Source: Lyophyllum atratum
Lineage: Eukaryota > Basidiomycota > Agaricomycetes > Agaricales > Lyophyllaceae
Length of the DNA stretch: 64,000 bases
NCBI GenBank assembly: GCA_014905825.1
Contig: JACGCN010000047.1
Coordinates: 290,950 to 354,949, forward strand
Direction of reading: 5' to 3'
Shown in pieces: positions 57,650-64,000 of the stretch; within the stretch, counting starts at the first letter, position 1, and each line of letters begins with the position of its first letter. Position numbers and translations under genes: made by a program. The notes beneath the pieces are model-generated. The model ran no database searches. It was not told the origin of the DNA and worked only from the letters and a program-made list of their open reading frames with translations.

Positions 57650-60600
57650 ATGACATCCAAGGAATTCAAGACTTATACCCGCGATGAAGTTGCGAAGGTA
57701 TGGAGAGCATGCGACGGGCATCAACTTGAAACAAGCACCTACTAACTAGCGAACATGCTACTAGCATAACAAGGAGGACGATCTCGTACGTCTTGAGAAA
57801 CAGGAGCGACCGAAGGATTCGATTAATTCTTTTCTCAATTTATAGTGGATTATCATCGACGCGAAGGTTTATGATGTCTCGAAATTCAAAAGTATGCACC
57901 CAGGCGGAGCATCAGTCTTTCTAGACGCAGACATCCGTATGTTGCCTGCAACACGTCAATCGGGCATTAATTCTGACTGATCTCCTAAAAAAAGCTGGTC
58001 AAGACGCAACGGAAGCATTCTACGGACTTCACCGACATGAAATCATCGCTAAGCCTCAATATGCACGCCTTCAGGTTGGCGTCTTGGAAGGCGAAAAGAG
58101 CGTCATACATAGCCGCGTGGTGGGACAACTGAGTAATGTGCCATATGCTGAGCCCACCTGGTTATCGGATGGCTATTATAGCCCTTACTATACTGAGGTT
58201 TCTGCCTTTTTTTAACGGCCCCGGCTTCGACAGGTCTGACATCCATTCCCCAGAACCATAGAAACTTCCAGGAGGCTATGCGGGTGTTCATCGACGAAAT
58301 CGTTGCACCTGATGCCCTGGTACGTCGTTCTGCATGCACCATGGATCCAACTGACAAGCACCACTCATCAGGCAAGGGAAGCAGACGGCAAGCCACCTAG
58401 TACAAGCGTCATTGAAGCTATGGAGTGAGTTCCATGTAACCCCTCGCGTTGAAGGTCCTTGAATTCTGTGGAAATATAGGAAATTGAATATTCACGCCAT
58501 GCGAATGGGTCCTGGCAAGCATCTAAAAGGTATGTTTCATACTTGCCGTTCCCGTCGCCACTGAATTCGACTGTCTTTTTCAAGGCCTGAAGTTAATGGA
58601 TGGCCTAGTGAAGCCCGAGGAGGTCAGTCTATCCGGGGTCTATCATTATTCTAGTTTATTCTGTTCGTCTATTGCTAGTTCGACTATTTCCACGAGGTGG
58701 GTCATGACATTATAGTAGCCACCAATGCCACATCTTACCAAGTGCTTTATTGTAGCTCATCATCACTCAAGAGTTTGCTCGGTGCGGGCAACGTGGCTAC
58801 GGTGACGGTAGATCCGTCCCCTCTGGTAAACTAAACAACCCAACTCACTCAGGCATGATGCAGGCATGATGAGCGGGTCAGTTATCGGTCTTCCACCCGT
58901 ACTGAATTTTGGGAGCGAAGCGATGAAGGCTAAAGTCGTTCCGGATGTACTATCTGGCCGGAAACCCATTTGTCTTGCCATTTCTGAGGCATTCGCTGGA
59001 AGCGACCGTCGCTGGTCTCCGAACCTCGGCCGTCAAGACCGAGGATGGCAAACACTGGATTATCAACGGAACGTGAGTGTTAGCTGGCTGTTCTGAACTA
59101 ATTGATGTTTAATATACCAACATATCCTTCCTTGCCTTCCTAATTGGCCACTCCTTCTTGACTCCTTCTCCGGCATCCGGCTGGTTCTGCGCCTCGTTCT
59201 TTCTGCTTCCTTACCTTCTATCTCCCTTATCCCATTTCAGTAAGAAGTGGATAACAAACGGAACGTAAGTCGCACACATGTTATGCAATCCAATGGACAG
59301 GTCTGATTTGGCGGTTAGATTTGCACATTAGTATGTTGCCTCATGCCAAAAAAAGGTCTTTAGCTGAGATCGGTGTACTCTAGCTTCACGGTCGGCTGCA
59401 AGACCGAGGTCCGTTTGCATCATTCATTTACTGCCTGACTAGCCTTACTAGTACTCATCGGCCTCTCTTTCCACAGGACGGCTTCACTGTTATCCTCGTC
59501 GAACGCGGGGAAGGCGTGGAGACCAAGCCCATCAAAACAAGCTATGTAGGTCGCATCCTTTATCAGACAATCCCACGAGGGAGATCTGACCGCTTTGGAT
59601 GTGAACGCAGTCCCCATCTGCTGGTACTGCCTTCATCATATTCGACAATGTAAAGGTGCCTGTAGAGAATACATTGGGCCCTGAGGGAAGTGGAATCTTT
59701 GTCATGCTAAGGTAAAGTTTCTCCTGGTACCTCACATTTCTTCTACTTACATATTTGCGTAGCAACTTCAACCATGAGCGATGGGTAATGTGCTGCTCGT
59801 CTGCTCGATCCCAGCGCTTGATTGTAGAAGAATGCCTGCTGTACGCAACTATCCGTCCTTTCCTGTGCTAGCTTCTCATAAGCTTTCAGGTGGGTAACCC
59901 AGCGCAAGGCATTCGGAAAGCCGCTTCATTCACAGGCGGTGATCCGAAGCAAGTTGGCTGCTATGATTGCGAGAGTCGAGAGCACACAGAATTGGCTGGA
60001 GAATCTGACACATCAGATGAATAATATGGTAACTTGTCCAGATCGCTTTTTTCATCAGCTCCGCTCATGAGCTACTCTCTATCTGCTAGTCATACAAACA
60101 ACAAGCTTCGAAGCTCGCTGGGTACGCTTAAACATCCTCGTTTCGTCATAACCGCGGCTTATGCTTGCCCTTAGCCCAATTGGTCTGCTCAAGATGCATG
60201 CCACCCGCAGCGCCCAAGAAACTGCCACTGATGCTGTCCAGGTATGCACATCGGAATGTTCTGATCTTTTCTGCATTCCAACTGCTTTCATGACAGATTT
60301 TCGGCGGGCGTGGAATCACCAAGACAGGTATGTCATAGAAATAGTCTCTGTGTACATCTTCTGAACCATGTCATGACAGGAATGGGACAATATATAGAAC
60401 ATGTTGGTACTTTCTCATAGGCTCTGAGTTACTCATTAACCTTCTATCTGATCGCAGTACCATCGGACCGTTCCTTTCGACGCGTAAGTCACACGGCGTC
60501 ATTCTAGATTTTGCGTCATGCTCACGATCGTCTCTTCTCAGGATTTTGGGAGGAGGTATCATTTTTAGTGCTTTCCTTCACTTTCCCCCAGGCACTCACC

Positions 60601-60684
60601 CATGCTTCTACAGCCGAAGACGTGTTAGGGGACTTAGGAGTTCGTCAAGCCATTCGAACCATGCCCAAGAACGCCAGGTTGTAG
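57650..60684 (+). pseudogene. Cytochrome b5-acyl-CoA dehydrogenase fusion, copy 5, with a +1 frameshift
   Basis: Start MTSKEFKTYTRDEVAK (ATG 57650), exon HNKEDDL, b5 domain KVYDVSKFKSMHPGG and GLHRHEI, linker PYAEPTWLSDGYYSPYY, then AMRMGPGKHLKG and SGSVIGLPPVLNFGSEAM, most like copy 1. Inside the flavoprotein signature the sequence AGCGACCGTCGCTGG (59000-59014) has one extra C compared with the GSDVAG codons of sister copies. The frame then runs to a stop at about 59096. Past the shift the normal frame resumes with LRTSAVKTEDGKHWIINGT, a 12-nt microexon (59319-59330), FTVGCKTE, FGKPLHSQAVIR and FGGRGITKTGMGQYIEH, ending IRTMPKNARL (TAG 60682-60684). Everything else, including splice sites and the ARL tail, is preserved. 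The break is therefore recent or a sequencing error. It also has extra introns relative to copies 2-4. Confidence 0.7.
59319..59330 (+). other. 12-nt microexon (ATTTGCACATTA) in copy 5
   Basis: Between ...gcggttag and gtatgttg. It supplies Phe-Ala-His-Tyr between NGT and FTVGCKTE, matching FADY/FSDY of the sister copies. Skipping it keeps frame but deletes four conserved residues. Confidence 0.6.
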
Positions 60685-60825
60685 CTCCGCGTTTTGGACA
60701 ACTGGCCCAGTGAGCTATCGCACACACCCGTTACTTGTATTACATACCACATCATATTATTCCTTCCAGTTAACTCACCCTGTAGCCTACGGATCCACTG
60801 ATTACATGTTGATTTTCGGCGCTAT

Positions 60826-61158
60826 TTATGACTGTTTTTGCCGTTGCCTTTGGCCCCATGGTGTCTTAGTGCTCGCGCTAATACCTGTCGTGGCAGCAAC
60901 ATGCCCAGGTCCGGTAGGCTTCCATCCAAACCAGTCCAACACTACGTTCTTCGCAAAAATTTCTCCAAAGCCGAGCATGACTCCATTAACGAAGGGGAGA
61001 AGCAAGTTGATGGCCAACGAGGAGAAGAGAGCCGTCACGCGCGTGCGCGTGGAAAGTGTCGAATCGAAGATGGCAAGGGTTGCTGAAAGTGGTGCCGGTG
61101 GAGAAGGAGCAGGCTCCCGCGAAGGTGAGGGCGTCTCCGTGCGTTCTGGGTATGACAT
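60826..61158 (-). CDS. mim1: Mitochondrial outer-membrane import protein Mim1 (TOM13)
   Basis: A 110-residue protein, the expected size of Mim1, which promotes insertion of helical proteins and assembly of TOM at the mitochondrial outer membrane in fungi. The N-terminal 45 residues are Pro/Ser-rich and soluble (MSYPERTETPSPSREP). The single membrane segment and its flank, SSLAINLLLPFVNGVMLGFG followed by EIFAKNVV, carry the family signature including the glycine-spaced helix (LPFxNGxMLGFGExFA) known from yeast Mim1. The C-terminal tail WFGWKPTGPGHVAATTG is short, as in the family. ATG at 61158 is chosen because it gives the normal length; the frame stays open upstream without another ATG. The overlapping plus-strand frame at 60710-61300 is a shadow. 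Confidence 0.82.
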   Translation of the reverse strand: MSYPERTETPSPSREPAPSPPAPLSATLAIFDSTLSTRTRVTALFSSLAINLLLPFVNGVMLGFGEIFAKNVVLDWFGWKPTGPGHVAATTGISASTKTPWGQRQRQKQS

Positions 61159-61398
61159 TGATGGAAAGGACGAAGTAACAGAAGACTGGATCTCTTCCCA
61201 TTTCTGGGATACGCCCCCGGTGTCTGTTTGTGAATGGTTCCTAGGAATTCCTGCCGCGGGACGAGTCGATGTGGAGGTGGCTGCAGGTGCAGTAAGCTGA
61301 ACACATCACGGCTCGATGTCAGTCCAGTGCGCAGGTCGGGTATATTAAATGAACGGCGCACCTGGCGATTTGTCTCGCCTGTCACCAGGTCCCTTGAG
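61159..61398. other. Spacer upstream of mim1
   Basis: This 240 bp holds the mim1 promoter and the 3' end of the next minus-strand gene. Nothing else is seen. Confidence 0.45.
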
Positions 61399-61935
61399 TC
61401 AGCAGGACTGGGTGAAGCAGATACTTCGGGACGCAGCCGTTGACTCGGTCAGATTATCTTTTTTGTGCGAGACAGTCTCCCAGCCAGCATCGTGCTCCTG
61501 CTCTGTCGGCTCAGCGACGGATTCTTCAAAATGAGCAGCAGCTTTTCGGCGTGCAGCTTCCTCTCTCTCAGCAGCACGAAGTGCCTCCCACCGTTCACGT
61601 TCCTTCTCTGCCTTCTCACGAGCTTCGGATGACTGGGCGCGCCACGCCTCGACTTGGGTCTCGTATTCAGCCTTCCACGAGTCGTCGGTGGAATCTGAAG
61701 ATATAGCGCTTTCCTGAGGAGGTTCCGCAGGTGACTCGAGCGTCTCGTGCGAGGAGCCACCTGCCTCCACGTTTATAACCTGGACAGACTCACGACGCGA
61801 AGGCGGTGGTGAAAATGCCTGGTCGAGTACCGCCTGGAAATAGGAGACTATTAGTGATCAAGAAGTGAAAGTCGATAAACTGAAAAGCAATACTTGAAGG
61901 ATATCTTCAGACCCATCGTTGCCTTCTAATGCCAT
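61399..61935 (-). CDS. Small charged coiled-coil protein, unrecognised
   Basis: ATG at 61935 gives MALEGNDGSEDILQ. A 50-60 bp intron with tttccag acceptor joins it to AVLDQAFSPPPSRRESVQV. The rest is Ser/Glu-rich and then a strong helix/coiled coil rich in Arg, Glu and Ala (WKAEYETQVEAWRAQSSEAR, continuing EKAEKERERWEALRAAER), followed by AGWETVSHKK and a polar tail ending CFTQSC. About 155 residues. The clean intron and long uninterrupted helix argue for a real gene. I do not recognise a family and no targeting signal is apparent. Confidence 0.6.
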
Positions 61936-61992
61936 CGAATTGACCTGTAATGGCCCTCGTCGGACCTGTCCGACTTGGTCCATCGAGGAGTG

Positions 61993-62270
61993 TTACGTAA
62001 TCATGAGTGAACGTGACGCGGCCAAATGTATGATTGCCGTAACATAATTGCAAGTCGAGGAGCTCATTTGGAGCTCATCTTCAGCTTCAACCACCACCTG
62101 CCGTCGTGGTGTCCAGAATTTATCTCTCCACATACCCTCCTTTACATATTCGAAATCTGCATGTCTCGAGAGATTGAACAAGGCTCTTATGTCCTTACTA
62201 ACGGCCAGGGCCAATACTGCTTCTCTGAAGTTTCTCCTCGAACACGATTGAAGGCTCCATAATACCTCCC
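61993..62270 (-). CDS. Possible short gene or gene fragment, unrecognised
   Basis: A minus-strand frame reads NFREAVLALAVSKDIRALF and then SRHADFEYVKEGMWRDKFWT. It has protein-like composition, but no good ATG in the same frame and no clear splice partner. It could be one exon of a gene continuing beyond, a relic, or chance. Confidence 0.22.
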
Positions 62271-64000
62271 TTCACATGCATTCGGCCTTTACGACAGCTT
62301 CATGCCGGAAATTATCCATGTGAGACATCAATGCATCACCTTTGACCTCCCAATCACCATCTGGCATTAATTTATTTTTGTTTCACTAGGATCCTGTACG
62401 ATCACAAGAAATGTAACACCACAGCGGATTGTTATAACCTAGCAGAACCCTTACTTGCGCTTTGACTGCGAGTCATGCCATCTCCAGCCCGCCGCCACCG
62501 GACACACGAACCAGGATCATTAGGTTTCGCAATAATCTCCATGATCCAGATAATCTACGTGCCTTCTTGTCTCAAGACCCTCTCAACCTTACCCTCGCAG
62601 TCAAGACATATTGGCCTCCTGACCCTCAAGGTTTGTTCTCGATGGCAATATGATAATAGGTGTCACATACTAGTGTCAGAACCGTCCTCAGCCAGTTTCT
62701 TCCGGAGTTCCAACTGATAGGATGCATAGACAGGTGATCAAATTCAACATTGAAATCTGCTTGATTGACACAAATTGACTCGGTAGACGCCCATTACAAG
62801 GATAACGGCTAGTCGTGTCACTACCCATCGATCGCTTCTATCTGCCATTCGTGCTCGCACATCCGCATTAGTGGAGCGTCGATACGCTTTTGTATCGTTT
62901 TTCTCAGGAGGCTTTCATGACTTGTCGACCTCAGGTTTTAATTCACGCAGTCCATTTCCGCTATTCATCTCAGACTTAGGTTTGAGTGCTTCCATTTCAT
63001 CATCTCCTTCAGGAGGACTTGATCGACACAGGCCTCAAGGTGTCGTTCTCGATTACTTCGTTAGAACCTAATTGACCCTTCTCGCGTAACGAAACTACGA
63101 CCGACTACTCGTGGCACTGGCATCTGGCCCACCCATTGTGGTCCACTACTTAGTACGCTTGCGTCTGACCAGACGGAGACTGAAACTCTCTCATATGACT
63201 CACGGTATGTCATGTTGATCTATACGGACTTCAACCGGTTGTGCCTCGACACGATTACCCTGTGCGCAAGTCGCGCTCCTCGGAACGTCATCGTCACGCG
63301 TACCTTCCGATTGTTGGGCTCCCGTCACGTCGATAGTTATGGCTCTTCCTCCCTCATCTACCCTTGGATTCTATTTTCCTTCTGTGCATGTTCATTACAT
63401 TCTCAGGCAACGGACGTCTCGGTTCACTGCTGTGACCCTTCTTGTTCAAGTTGTACAAGGATGACACGACTGACAGCAATCATTCTCGGAAGGCATCTTT
63501 TCACTTGCCGATCTTCGTACTCCGAAATCGCCTCCGTCCCGAAATATTCTCCCATCTCCATGTTCCGCTTTGCGCGGTCTAGCGAGCCCGGTGCTTGAGC
63601 TCGGCACACTGTTGGACTGCCCATACAACTGATCATCGATGCTATCTGCGATATCGATAAGGATCAGCGTCTAATGCGATGAAGAACGACGTACTTTGAC
63701 TCTTGAGCAGAGCACATGTGATGAGACACGATGCTGGATGCATCAATGCGCCAACATCGCCAATCGAAATTTAGCAGTGCCGTCGGCGAGTTGTGTTATT
63801 TATTTCAAATGTTGATCGATCGTTCAACTGCATCTGCGAGGTTATGACTGGTTATGAAGAGGTCGTGCTAATTTGTTCCTGTCTGCGTCATCAAGCAGAT
63901 TCAGGCTCGGTAATAGCAAGTAGATCCTAGATGCAGTGAGGTCCACCTTGTTGCATGCCGACTCAAACGACGATCCCAGATGGATTCCATTCCCATGAGG
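62271..64000. other. Right-hand end, no gene recognised
   Basis: This 1.7 kb holds only short frames (up to 128 codons at 63212-63598, +) without motifs, start context or splice logic. A gene beginning outside the window cannot be excluded. Confidence 0.45.

Noticed and set aside
60710..61300. 196-codon plus-strand frame.
   Set aside because: It is antisense to Mim1, whose minus-strand reading carries a conserved family signature.
63212..63598. 128-codon plus-strand frame near the right end.
   Set aside because: No recognisable feature and irregular composition; not supported as a gene.

Overview
The window is nuclear DNA of a basidiomycete fungus, most likely a mushroom-forming Agaricomycete. 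The genes are dense in short introns (about 50-70 bp, GT...AG with pyrimidine-rich ends). Characteristic genes are present: a coiled-coil/F-box protein, a PriB-like Zn2Cys6 regulator, a fruit-body-type secreted protein, an Inn1/Fic1-type C2 protein and fungal Mim1. No bacterial operon signals, CRISPR array, rRNA or tRNA were seen. The species cannot be named from the sequence alone.

Layout. (1) 65-6417 (-): a complete ABCC/MRP-type ABC transporter. A 0.57 kb promoter region separates it from the divergent 6987-9203 (+) IucA/IucC-type (NRPS-independent siderophore, NIS) synthetase A. (2) 10216-~14744 (-): an apparently intact P-element/THAP9-like transposase-derived gene, followed by a 12-bp-arm palindrome. 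(3) 15548-17734 (+): a second NIS synthetase, B. Two perfect ATCWGATAA iron-GATA-type sites follow it, then a C2-domain cytokinesis-type protein (18153-19754, +). (4) 19968-20946 (-): a Frag1/DRAM/Sfk1 membrane protein. After 2.4 kb without a recognisable gene comes a secreted two-module Cys protein (23354-24634, +). (5) 25818-26825 (-): DsbA/FrnE-like oxidoreductase; 28703-30145 (-): F-box protein; 30829-32190 (-): atypical SDR; 33043-34416 (+): single-pass membrane protein. A 3.8 kb gene-poor stretch follows, then the Zn2Cys6 regulator (38229-42071, +). (6) 42355-60684: five cytochrome b5-acyl-CoA dehydrogenase fusion genes (one on -, four in tandem on +) around an alpha-methylacyl-CoA racemase-like gene (-) and a GH79 glucuronidase (+). 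(7) 60826-61158 (-): Mim1; 61399-61935 (-): a small coiled-coil protein; the last 2 kb holds no supported gene.

Two modules stand out. The first is a candidate NIS siderophore locus: two diverged synthetases, a divergently transcribed transporter and nearby GATA-type sites. The second is a probable peroxisomal branched-chain acyl-CoA module: all five dehydrogenases end in ARL or SRL (PTS1-like), and the racemase ends in HKL. In these dehydrogenases a cytochrome b5 domain is fused in front of an acyl-CoA dehydrogenase, which is unusual because classical peroxisomal beta-oxidation uses oxidases. Copy 5 carries a one-base frameshift in the flavoprotein signature. Several copies need microexons of 4-12 nt to be read correctly.

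Exon boundaries were read by eye from splice sites and paralogue comparison. CDS coordinates give the span from start codon to stop codon, introns included.
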